Below are positions 1-6,994 of a stretch of DNA of 42,535 nt, piece by piece (the first letter of the stretch is position 1; each line of letters begins with the position of its first letter). The notes beneath the pieces are model-generated. The model was not told the origin of the DNA, ran no database searches, and saw only the letters and a program-made list of their open reading frames with translations. The stretch comes from Bacteroidales bacterium UBA4345. Lineage in GTDB: Bacteria; Bacteroidota; Bacteroidia; Bacteroidales; Paludibacteraceae. The stretch spans positions 1 through 42,535 of the forward strand of contig DGTD01000005.1 in the NCBI GenBank assembly GCA_002396385.1, written 5' to 3'. A program made the position numbers and the translations under genes.

Positions 1-5
1 TTTCG

Positions 6-1181
6 CTACATTATAAAACAAATTCTCCCTAAAAGCGAGAGTTCGTCCTTTACATGGTTATAGTTGTCTTCAGTGTCGATAATCCACAACAGTTTCGAAC
101 GTGGAGGCAAGTTCTCACTAGGGACCCCCGCATAACCATCGGTAAAGATGATTAGCGCATCGTAATTTCGGTGTTTATGGTAATAATCGACGACTATTTG
201 AAAATCAGTACCACCATTGCCAAGACGATTGAATTCTTTTAGCTTCTCGCTAGCCTTGTTGAGCGGGAGGACCTCCTTCTTTATTTCGCAGTCGAACTGT
301 ATGACGTCGGTGCTTTCAACGCCATATCTGAAGAAGTGTGTAATAATACGGAAGAATTTTGCAAACGCCCTGTTTTCGACCGAGCCGCTGACGTCTACCG
401 CCACCAACAAGCGCGACTCCATATCGTGTTTGCTGCCCATCGCTTTGTAGCCCAACCTGCGGTTAAGGCGCATACGTGTAAACACACGCTCAGACGACAC
501 AACGCTAGTCGAGAATGCCCTTAGTATCTTTCTATAATCAATGCGGCCCTGTTGGGCAACCATAATGGCTTCTTGAGTGTCGTGCGGAATCGAACCCCAG
601 TTGGTTATCTGCTCAATGCGCTCCTTAATTTCCTGCTGCATTTCCTCGTCCTCTTCCCAAAGTTCCGCCTCTTCCATGCCTTCAAGAATGAGTTGCTCGA
701 TAGGAGTAAGCTCCCTTACGTTCACGTTCCCATCGTCTAGCCCTACCTTGATGATGCCACTTATATTCTTCATGGCGTCTTTAACCTGATCCATCAATTT
801 GTAGGCATACCACTCAAAATGTTTTTTTACGGGCAGACCGAAATCATTCGGATGGTAGAGCCGGGCAAATTTCAGCGTATAGACCGGAGCAAGCACAAGG
901 TCGCTGGCCGCCTTCAGCACATTGGCAGAGCAGCCGTAGGGTTGGCGCTCGTAAGGATGCTTTAAGCAGATGCGCAGCACCGTAGCCTTCAATTTTTCTT
1001 CCAAGGCAGGGTCTGACAAAAGGTTAATGAGTTCAGGGTTGAACTCAATCTTACGTTTTCCCACGCGCATATAGCACTTCATTGAACCGTTTTCCACCAG
1101 TGTGTGGGTGTAGTAGATAGAGGTAAGAGCGGGCTCGCGTAAGGACCATTGTTCCAGTATTTTCGAAATGCGCTGGCTCAT
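6..1181 (-). CDS. VWA-domain protein with degenerate metallopeptidase-like N-terminus (DUF2201-like)
   Basis: This 391-aa protein has two parts. Residues about 35-105 resemble the putative metallopeptidase domain that precedes VWA in DUF2201 proteins (an FNPE segment, then LKHP, then AASDLVL). Residues about 255-391 form a von Willebrand A fold with a complete MIDAS metal site: DVSGS at 263-267, Thr in GGTDF near 325, and Asp in FTDG near 348. A Glu-rich stretch (about 165-190) links them. The position where the family carries HExxH reads ATVLR (66-70), so the peptidase site appears lost. The start codon overlaps the stop of the upstream MoxR-type ATPase gene by 4 bp, so the two are probably translationally coupled. 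MoxR/VWA pairs are known as chaperone-like or conflict-related remodelling systems; the substrate here is unknown. No signal peptide is visible, so it is likely cytoplasmic. Confidence 0.87.
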   Translation of the reverse strand: MSQRISKILEQWSLREPALTSIYYTHTLVENGSMKCYMRVGKRKIEFNPELINLLSDPALEEKLKATVLRICLKHPYERQPYGCSANVLKAASDLVLAPVYTLKFARLYHPNDFGLPVKKHFEWYAYKLMDQVKDAMKNISGIIKVGLDDGNVNVRELTPIEQLILEGMEEAELWEEDEEMQQEIKERIEQITNWGSIPHDTQEAIMVAQQGRIDYRKILRAFSTSVVSSERVFTRMRLNRRLGYKAMGSKHDMESRLLVAVDVSGSVENRAFAKFFRIITHFFRYGVESTDVIQFDCEIKKEVLPLNKASEKLKEFNRLGNGGTDFQIVVDYYHKHRNYDALIIFTDGYAGVPSENLPPRSKLLWIIDTEDNYNHVKDELSLLGRICFIM

Positions 1182-2248
1182 ATCGACTGCACGTACTTAA
1201 TTAGATTCATGTAGTGGGTCATTAGTCTTTTGGTAATAAAAGCCACAAACTTAGGATGCTCGCCCGAAATGAGGGTCACGAAATAAGCAGCCCCCTCGTG
1301 GTTCTCGTTTTCCAGCAGGTCGTCGATAAACAAACCCAAGTTCTTAGCAGCATCTTTTGGTTTATCGACTTCCAAATGTCCGTTTTCAATGTACAGGCAA
1401 ACACGGTCACACAATATAGAAAGTTCGTGCGGCTTATATTCTTTAACCAGGCGCTGGAATTTCTCATAATTCTCAAACAACTGTTTGGCAGATATAACCT
1501 CGTCTTTCGAAAGAGACAGGAAGAAAGCACCAGCCGCCTGCACGCCAACCACACCGGCAATCATTTTACGTATAAACTCGTCGAGGTTAGCCTCATCCTT
1601 AATCAGGCTCGACACTTTAGTCCAACCGCGTCGGTCTGGAGTCTTATCCAAGCCGTTTGACTCTATGTCGGTTTTCACACCCCCCTCCAAGAATTCGGGC
1701 TTACCCTGAATGAAGCGTACAATACGTTCGTCAATACCATTCGAGTCGGCCCAACTAATCCATTCCTTTACCGAAGGTCGGAAATTGTAGATATTGAAAC
1801 GGCTGACAAGAGCAGGGTCAAGGTCGGTCAGTTGGTATTCTTCGCCGTCGTTTACAGCCGAGATAATGCGGCTACCTTCAGGTAGCTGTCTGCCAGCCAA
1901 CTTGCGGTTCAGCGCCAAGTCCATCACGGTCTGCAACAACTCTGGGCGGGCACGGTTCAATTCGTCAAGGAAAAGGACGATAGGCTTGCCATCTTTAGGA
2001 AACCAATATGGTTGAAGAAAGACGGTCGACTCACCCTTCTCATCTTTTTCAGGAAGACCAATCAGGTCGCCCGGATCAGCCATCTGACCTAAAAACAATG
2101 GCACCACCTTCATGCCTTGCGCTTCGAAGAACTTTGTTAGTATTTCGCTTTTCCCAATACCGTGTTTTCCACAAAGCAAGATGTTTTGATCTGCAGGGGT
2201 TTTCTTCAACACCCTCATCAATTCTTCTATATTGATAGATACTGCCAT
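1178..2248 (-). CDS. MoxR-type AAA+ ATPase
   Basis: This 356-aa AAA+ ATPase has Walker A GKHGIGKS (residues 27-34), Walker B VLFLDE (91-96), a sensor-1 Asn in SAVND (about 133) and a probable arginine finger in LVSRF (about 150). This is the MoxR/RavA-like arrangement found next to VWA proteins. I chose the ATG at 2248 (MAVSINIEEL). The frame stays open to 2332, but the extra 28 residues are unlike the family and would overlap the candidate promoter. The gene ends in TGA overlapping the ATG of the downstream VWA gene (ATGA), which also shows that TGA is a stop codon in this genome. ATP-driven remodelling of a client together with the VWA partner is the expected role from the family; the client is not identifiable here. 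Confidence 0.9.
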   Translation of the reverse strand: MAVSINIEELMRVLKKTPADQNILLCGKHGIGKSEILTKFFEAQGMKVVPLFLGQMADPGDLIGLPEKDEKGESTVFLQPYWFPKDGKPIVLFLDELNRARPELLQTVMDLALNRKLAGRQLPEGSRIISAVNDGEEYQLTDLDPALVSRFNIYNFRPSVKEWISWADSNGIDERIVRFIQGKPEFLEGGVKTDIESNGLDKTPDRRGWTKVSSLIKDEANLDEFIRKMIAGVVGVQAAGAFFLSLSKDEVISAKQLFENYEKFQRLVKEYKPHELSILCDRVCLYIENGHLEVDKPKDAAKNLGLFIDDLLENENHEGAAYFVTLISGEHPKFVAFITKRLMTHYMNLIKYVQSI

Positions 2249-2333
2249 TGTTTGTTTTATAAGTTTATGAATAATTACTAATTTAGGGAATATTTCAAGG
2301 CTACACTTTATTTTAAGGCCGATTTTACGCAAT

Positions 2334-2365
2334 CAAACCTATGATTTAGTTAAAACTTCTTGAAA
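2334..2365 (-). promoter_or_regulatory. Candidate promoter for the MoxR-VWA operon
   Basis: On the minus strand the -7 box reads TAGGTTTG (2334-2341), matching the Bacteroidota TAnnTTTG consensus. A weak -33 element, TTTC instead of TTTG (2362-2365), lies 20 bp upstream. It is about 85 bp from the ATG at 2248. I saw no matching promoter for the divergent plus-strand gene. Confidence 0.4.
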
Positions 2366-2390
2366 TAGGACCCTCATTACTGGAAATAAA

Positions 2391-2960
2391 ATGCATTTTG
2401 AAGACGCAAGGTTAAAACTGTTGGAACAAATTGCCGACGAAGGGGTGCAGACCGAATTGTGGTTGGCCGTGATAAAACTCGAAATGTTTGTAGGCGAGGT
2501 CAACTTTTCGCTACAGTTAGAAGACTTACTTGCCGACAGCGCATTGGCTTATTGTTCCACAACCGACAATACCATTACCCTAAGTGGCGAATACTTTGCC
2601 CAAACATCGCTACAGGCCCTACAGAGAATGATTGAGCAGACCCAAAGGAACGAGCTCCACCCTGCAAGTCACCTTTCCATTGGAAGTGTGCTTATTCACG
2701 AACTGTGTCATGCAGTTTGGAATACCATCTGCAAAAAAGGGATAGACCTTAAGAGCGAGGTGGAAGTCATTGCAAAAGAATGGGAGCAGTGGATGAGCAA
2801 TAATAGCAAGGACGCACACAAAACGTACGCGTCAACATCGCCAGAGGAATTTTGGGCAGAAATGCTGATGCAGGCAGTCGATGGTGACACCGAACACTGC
2901 CCGGATATGGATTTCGCAAAACGCGTGCTGGACTTGGCTATTAAGTACCACCAACATTAA
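2391..2960 (+). CDS. Small HExxH zinc metallopeptidase-like protein
   Basis: This 189-aa protein has a zincin motif HELCH at residues 103-107 inside SVLIHELCHAVWN. A downstream helix PEEFWAE (151-157) offers a plausible third zinc ligand (Glu), as in gluzincin-like proteins with an EEFxAE helix. It has no signal peptide or membrane segment, so it is probably cytoplasmic. It lies divergently from the MoxR/VWA operon and 6 bp upstream of the LRR gene, so it probably shares a transcript with the latter. Because the VWA protein next door has lost its own HExxH, this peptidase could supply the missing activity; that is inference. The family name cannot be fixed by eye. Confidence 0.8.
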   Translation: MHFEDARLKLLEQIADEGVQTELWLAVIKLEMFVGEVNFSLQLEDLLADSALAYCSTTDNTITLSGEYFAQTSLQALQRMIEQTQRNELHPASHLSIGSVLIHELCHAVWNTICKKGIDLKSEVEVIAKEWEQWMSNNSKDAHKTYASTSPEEFWAEMLMQAVDGDTEHCPDMDFAKRVLDLAIKYHQH

Positions 2961-2966
2961 AACACC

Positions 2967-4439
2967 ATGTTAAGAACTTTATTCAAGTCGTTATACGCCA
3001 GTTTAAAAGGGACTAAGACCCATTCTGATTTTCAGATGTTCTATACAACGTCAAACTCGACGTGCAAGGTTATTGGCAACACCTTGAACGAAAACACAAC
3101 AGCAATACCAGCGTCAGAACAAACGGAGTACATTAAGCAGGTAATTCTTCCAGCAAAAGGAGGTACCATTCACAGCGAAGGCGAACCTTACGAAGTTACC
3201 ATTCCTGAAAAGGTGGAATTTGAAGGTATTACATATACCGTAACCGAGATAGGACTGAAAGCTTTCGAAAATTGTTCTAACCTATCGAGAATCAGTATTC
3301 CAGAAACGGTCGTCAGCATCGGCTCCAACGCTTTTCGCAACTGCACAAACCTCACCGCCGTTAATATTCCAAAGTCAGTTACCAGCATAAAAAAGAATAC
3401 ATTCTATGGTTGTAGTTCATTAAGCAGTATTGATATTCCCGACACCATTACCTATATTGGTGAATGTGCTTTTTTTAATTGCAATAATCTGACAGGACTT
3501 ACCCTACCCCCGAAACTCCAATCGTTGGGCAGTTATGCGTTCAGAGGCTGTTCATCCATAAAGAGTCTATCACTGCCATCGGGCATAACCTCATTAGGGA
3601 CCAAGACTTTTGCCGATTGTACTTCTTTAACGGACATTCAGTTGCCCGACAGTCTGACAGCGGTTGGCGAAAACGTCTTCGAGAGTTGCAGAAGTCTGAC
3701 AGAAATAACTCTACCCGCAAGACTCACCTCAATAGGCAACTATGCATTCTGGGGTTGCATAGGCATGAAAAGTATTTCAATACCGAATACAGTCACCAGC
3801 ATTGGCGACTCCGCATTTTCCGGTTGTAAGTCCCTATCTGCAATAAACCTTCCAAACAGCCTGATGGAAATGGGAAATAATGTTTTCACTGGTTGTAAGC
3901 AATTAAGCCTTGACAATGGTTTATTACTATATGCCAATGACAAAAAATGTTACGGCTATGTGGGCGATTACAAAAACATAACCGAAATAACAATACCAGA
4001 AGGAGTGACTTACATAAACGAAAATGCCTTTAAGGGTTGCACTAATTTGGAACGCGTTTACCTTCCGAACTCACTTACAGCAATTGGAAGCGGAGCTTTC
4101 TCTATGTGCCATAAGCTGACCGACATTAAGTTGCCAGACTCTTTTATGGGCTTCAATCCCCAAAAAAGTCCTTTTGCAGTGAAATATGAACGCATAAAGG
4201 AACTGAACAAGTTTGCCGTAAAGGGATTTCTCGGCAAATTGAAGAAAGAACCTGGCTGCAAATACCTGAAGCAGACGAGGTGTGGGCACGCTTGTTGCGA
4301 AATTTCGCTGGTTTTCCAAAAGACCACCCTATGGAAAGGGCTGTACAAAATCTCAGACTTAGCTGACAAAGTTGAAGAAATAAAAGCCGTCGCCGCCAAT
4401 TACGAGCAACTTTATGCCGATACAACAAAACCGGAATAG
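2967..4439 (+). CDS. BspA-like leucine-rich-repeat (LRR_5) protein
   Basis: This 490-aa protein contains about 12 repeats of roughly 23 residues (about residues 90-375) of the form L..I.IP.S.T.IG..AF.GC.SL, which is the LRR_5/BspA type (also called TpLRR). These act as binding surfaces in oral and gut Bacteroidales and in protists. One repeat is interrupted by an insert (LDNGLLLYANDKKCYGYVGDYK) typical of the family. The N-terminus (MLRTLFKSLYASLKGTK) does not look like a cleavable signal peptide. There is no T9SS tail, which is unusual because many BspA proteins are exported. The last 100 residues are Lys-rich with a cysteine cluster, CGHACC. It follows the zinc peptidase gene by 6 bp and is followed by a strong terminator. 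Confidence 0.85.
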   Translation: MLRTLFKSLYASLKGTKTHSDFQMFYTTSNSTCKVIGNTLNENTTAIPASEQTEYIKQVILPAKGGTIHSEGEPYEVTIPEKVEFEGITYTVTEIGLKAFENCSNLSRISIPETVVSIGSNAFRNCTNLTAVNIPKSVTSIKKNTFYGCSSLSSIDIPDTITYIGECAFFNCNNLTGLTLPPKLQSLGSYAFRGCSSIKSLSLPSGITSLGTKTFADCTSLTDIQLPDSLTAVGENVFESCRSLTEITLPARLTSIGNYAFWGCIGMKSISIPNTVTSIGDSAFSGCKSLSAINLPNSLMEMGNNVFTGCKQLSLDNGLLLYANDKKCYGYVGDYKNITEITIPEGVTYINENAFKGCTNLERVYLPNSLTAIGSGAFSMCHKLTDIKLPDSFMGFNPQKSPFAVKYERIKELNKFAVKGFLGKLKKEPGCKYLKQTRCGHACCEISLVFQKTTLWKGLYKISDLADKVEEIKAVAANYEQLYADTTKPE

Positions 4440-4602
4440 AGCTATTTCCGTCCGGAAATTTCATACCTATAGGTCAAAAGAACAGGCTAAGATAATACGC
4501 ATAAGGACAACAGGTCAAGAAGAATCTCAATGTTCACAGCGGCATGTCGGAAGAGAACAGCAAGCGGCTCATAAATGTTTTTTTCTTGGCATAGGGAAGA
4601 TT

Positions 4603-4642
4603 AAAAAGCAAGAAGGGAGGCTGCGACCTCCCATTGCTTTTT
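4603..4642 (+). terminator. Intrinsic terminator after the LRR gene
   Basis: AAAAAGCAA (4603-4611) pairs with TTGCTTTTT (4634-4642), enclosing a GGGAGG / CCTCCC stem (4615-4620 with 4627-4632) and a 6-nt loop. The A-run and T-run flank both sides, so it could act in both directions. Confidence 0.8.
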
Positions 4643-4782
4643 AGTCTTCGCAATCCTATTCCTCGCAGAGTTGCTCCCCAGCAGAGCCCTGTTACGCTTC
4701 GGATTGTCTTGCGAAGATAGAATGTCCGTCAAAATAATCAAATAGAGAAATGAAAAAACAGCCTGCATTTTGACCTATACGA

Positions 4783-4816
4783 CAAAAAGGCAGACTACAA
4801 AGAAGTAATCTGCCTA
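4783..4816 (-). terminator. Intrinsic terminator after the glycan-binding protein gene
   Basis: On the minus strand AGGCAGA (complement of 4809-4815) pairs with TCTGCCT (complement of 4788-4794). The stem extends by a wobble pair and three more pairs and is followed by a T-run. It lies about 50 bp beyond the stop at 4866. Confidence 0.65.
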
Positions 4817-4865
4817 TTACCAAGCCTAGCCGTTACGCAAGAGGCTTATTTTCGTTGAGATGCGG

Positions 4866-5747
4866 TTATTTCTTATATGCTTTAACACGAGGCACCAGAT
4901 AGTAATGCTGCGAAGGAATTCCATATTTCAATTTAGGATATATAGCACCATTACCATCGTTCGGAACAATACGGATGTTGTCTATAGCAAATTTTGTCTT
5001 TTGGGAATTTTTAGGGCCATCATACGGAGTGAATATGATTGAGAACCCACCAAAATAATCATACAAATCGTCATCGTCGGTCAAACGACTTGAATACTTT
5101 TCCACATAAGGCAGATGGTTCACTGGGTCACCAAAAAATTGCTGATCTGCCTCGTCAGAAAAATTACCTTCAGAGAAATTATGTGCAGATGTAATATAGT
5201 TACCATTTGCAACACACCACATAAACTCGCTCATAGGTACCGTTACAGTCATCCAGCCGTCAGTGTTGAACTCAGAAGAAGAATCAAACTTCCAGCCCTC
5301 CACAACACCTTTATACCAATTAATAGCACTCATCTGAAGGAACGCGTTATATGAACGAATCTGATATGCTTCCTTCTCACCAGCACTTGTAAAACCAAGT
5401 GAAAGCGTCATACAATTAGTAGGGGAATCCTTCGGAACATTAACCTCGAACTTTACCACATAATCCTTTGCAGAAGCAGGATTTGCCTTGACCAGTTCTT
5501 TGAACGGGCCAAAAACAGAGCGGACCTCATCGTAAACTGCGCCACCAGCTTCAGGCGAAAAAGAGATAGCTTCCCAATTCTCCGGATCATGTAAAACACC
5601 AAATTGGTTCCTTTTGCCCGTTACAGAATAGTTTTCTTCAAGGTTGTTCCATCCAATGCTATCGGTTGCATTGTAAGAGCCATCTTTCCCTTTTTCAAAA
5701 GCGCCTGTGCTATAGGCCAAGTCAAGATTAGAATCGAAATCAATCAA
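4866..5747 (-). pseudogene. C-terminal part of a surface glycan-binding protein, cut off by an in-frame TGA
   Basis: This is the downstream part of the gene that begins at 6203. It is in the same frame and separated only by the TGA at 5754-5756, so the whole would be about 445 codons. It starts IDFDSNLDLAY and continues as one globular domain of about 290 aa rich in aromatic residues, ending YLVPRVKAYKK. Surface glycan-binding proteins (SusE/F-like, SGBP-B type) carry this layout: Ig-like domain, then an FRDxR...DFD junction, then a C-terminal beta-sandwich glycan-binding domain. The sequence around the stop reads FLFRDT-stop-NLLIDFD, so an Arg codon CGA changed to TGA is the simplest explanation. 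It could be expressed separately only from a weak start (TTG 5747) and would then lack an export signal. It could also be a sequencing error. Confidence 0.7.
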
Positions 5748-5753
5748 TAGATT

Positions 5754-6203
5754 TCATGTATCACGGAATAAGAACGAACTTTTCGCCTCATCTCCTGTAG
5801 CAACATTTCTTATAACGATAGGAAAACTTTCACCAGTGCCTTCTGGAACCTTTACAGACATAAGATTTTTATTTAACAGTGTAATATCACTGCCCTTTAC
5901 AGTCTTTACAGAACCATCCTTCATTTGGAAGTCAACCTCTAAAGATTCACCTTCAAAGCCTTTACCTCTAAGTTGAAGCAAGCCGCCATCGGCAACAAAT
6001 TCGTTGTAAGCCATATAAACAGCTAAAGAGGGTTCCTCTTCAGGATCTATCACAGAAGGATCCTCCTCAAAATCCACCTCCAGCACTTGTTCAACATCGT
6101 ACTTTACCACATTGCCGTCAACAGTTTTAACCCGCATATACGTCACAGCACTCGTGCTAAGCGCCAATAATGCAGCACTAATAGAAATTACGTATTTCTT
6201 CAT
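5754..6203 (-). CDS. N-terminal part of a split surface glycan-binding protein
   Basis: This 149-aa ORF starts with a signal peptide (MKKYVISISAALLALSTSAV). No lipobox Cys is obvious. It is followed by a short segment, VKTVDGNVVKYDVEQVLEVDF, seen at the start of many Bacteroidales surface proteins, then an Asp/Glu-Pro-rich linker. Residues about 65-145 look like an IPT/TIG-type Ig domain (LQLRGKGFEG...SVKVPEGTGESFPIVI). It ends FLFRDT at a TGA, and the same frame continues without any other lesion to 4866. As translated, it would be secreted but lack the glycan-binding domain. There are no SusC/D-like transporter or glycosidase neighbours in the window, so it looks like an orphan. Confidence 0.72.
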   Translation of the reverse strand: MKKYVISISAALLALSTSAVTYMRVKTVDGNVVKYDVEQVLEVDFEEDPSVIDPEEEPSLAVYMAYNEFVADGGLLQLRGKGFEGESLEVDFQMKDGSVKTVKGSDITLLNKNLMSVKVPEGTGESFPIVIRNVATGDEAKSSFLFRDT

Positions 6204-6260
6204 ATTATTAGATTTTAGTTACAAAAAAAGTCTGTAAATTTGCTGTGTCAGAAATGACAG

Positions 6261-6304
6261 AGAGACCATGCGGGGGGGGGGAATGCGCCACTTCCTTGGT
6301 CTCT
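6261..6304 (-). promoter_or_regulatory. Leader hairpin containing a 10-G/C homopolymer
   Basis: AGAGACCA (6261-6268) and TGGTCTCT (6297-6304) form a perfect 8-bp inverted repeat. The loop includes ten consecutive G (6272-6281) on the plus strand, which are C in the transcript. It lies 58-101 bp upstream of the start codon at 6203, within the predicted leader. A regulatory role, such as length-dependent expression, is a hypothesis. Confidence 0.35.
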
Positions 6305-6428
6305 TTCTTTATATATGTGTGTTATTCTTTTTGATAAACTAGCCTCCTATGAGACAGAAGTTTCTCAAGATTTCCACCCGTCTATATGTTTCACTAGAAT
6401 TGGTGTGACTCCAAAGATTGAATTGTAG

Positions 6429-6463
6429 CAAAGATAAGTATTAAAATTGAAAACTTCCTCAAA
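6429..6463 (-). promoter_or_regulatory. Candidate promoter for the split glycan-binding protein gene
   Basis: The minus-strand -7 box TATCTTTG (6429-6436) matches TAnnTTTG. A TTTG (6460-6463) lies 23 bp upstream, slightly longer than the usual 19-21 bp. It would give a leader of about 215 nt. Confidence 0.4.
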
Positions 6464-6683
6464 TTTTGCAGGAAATGACTATTGGAAAGTTCCTATAGTT
6501 AAACAAAGTTGCAAACAACAGATTAACAACCCTAACACACATCCAACATCCGTAAAACAGGAGATTCAGAAAAAGGGAATAATCGGCGTTCCGAGAATTA
6601 AGTTGCAAGGTAGGAAAAAGAATAACAAGCAACCATATTAGACAGAGAGGGACAAAATAATGTCAATCATAGAAAACTACAGA

Positions 6684-6857
6684 TTAGAACTGATTATAGA
6701 AAGTATGAATGAATTGACGGATTTTATCGAAAGAGGCAGAGTCGTCTAGGTCTTTCGTTCCTGTTCCTGTATTTACAACATATATAAACGACTTTTTGGT
6801 GTAAAACGATTCACCATATTCTTTAATATAATTCTCGATTGTACGAGATTTAGCCAT
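6684..6857 (-). CDS. Doubtful 57-aa hypothetical protein
   Basis: A 57-aa ORF starts at ATG 6857 (MAKSRTIENYIKEYG) and ends at 6684. Its composition looks protein-like (mixed charged and aromatic residues, IYVVNTGTGTKD, FDKIRQFIHTFYNQF), but I do not recognise a family. There is no clear Shine-Dalgarno or promoter, and an ACCTATAGGTC palindrome sits right before the start. It may be a fragment of a decayed gene. Confidence 0.3.
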   Translation of the reverse strand: MAKSRTIENYIKEYGESFYTKKSFIYVVNTGTGTKDLDDSASFDKIRQFIHTFYNQF

Positions 6858-6884
6858 AATACAAGACCTATAGGTCAAAAAAGA

Positions 6885-6940
6885 ACGTCACAAGCGTCCA
6901 AAAATAACGTGAACGGTTATTTTTGGGCGCTTGTCCGTTA
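6885..6940 (-). terminator. Long near-perfect hairpin, probable second terminator
   Basis: CAAGCGTCCAAAAATAAC (6891-6908) pairs with 6916-6933 with one G-T mismatch over 18 bp and a 7-nt loop. The pairing continues outward through AACG/CGTT with a small bulge. On the minus strand it is followed by a run of six T, so it could back up the terminator just before it. A miniature mobile-element remnant is an alternative. Confidence 0.5.
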
Positions 6941-6941
6941 T

Positions 6942-6972
6942 AAAAAAGCGGCAGGAAAAAATCCCGCCGCTT
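6942..6972 (-). terminator. Intrinsic terminator of the 3659-aa giant gene
   Basis: AAGCGGC (6946-6952) pairs with GCCGCTT (6966-6972) and the stem extends inward by a wobble and GGA/TCC. On the minus strand it ends in a T-run. It lies about 22 bp beyond the TAA at 6995. Confidence 0.8.
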
Positions 6973-6994
6973 CATATACAGAAATTGGAAAAAA

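Larger units (their letters stand above)
4440..4865. other. Intergenic region between convergent genes
   Basis: No credible gene is visible. The region holds a small palindromic hairpin right after the LRR gene (4444-4459), an ACCTATAGGTC palindrome (4465-4475) with a partial copy near 4772, and two intrinsic terminators listed separately, one for each of the convergent genes. Confidence 0.6.
6204..6994. other. Long AT-rich intergenic region
   Basis: It holds the leader and candidate promoter of the glycan-binding protein gene, a G10 tract, one doubtful short ORF (6684-6857), an ACCTATAGGTC palindrome (6866-6876) and two tandem hairpins beyond the giant gene ending at 6995. From about 6470 to 6680 I see nothing convincing. 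Confidence 0.55.

Noticed and set aside
2249..2332. Extended N-terminus for the MoxR-type ATPase
   Set aside because: The extra 28 residues do not resemble the family and would place the start inside the candidate promoter; ATG 2248 fits better.
4414..4644. A 76-codon frame overlapping the LRR gene end
   Set aside because: It runs through the terminator hairpin and has no protein-like features.
4866..6203. TGA recoded as an amino acid across the split gene
   Set aside because: TGA ends the MoxR gene with a tight ATGA overlap and the 2346-aa gene right before its terminator, so it is a normal stop; no selenocysteine-type context is apparent.
6447..6641. A 64-codon plus-strand frame in the spacer
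   Set aside because: Composition looks random (Asn/Lys/Gln-rich), it overlaps the candidate minus-strand promoter and has no start context.
6684..6857. Second transposase remnant
   Set aside because: The 57-aa frame begins with MAK like the PDDEXK remnant but shows none of that family's later motifs.
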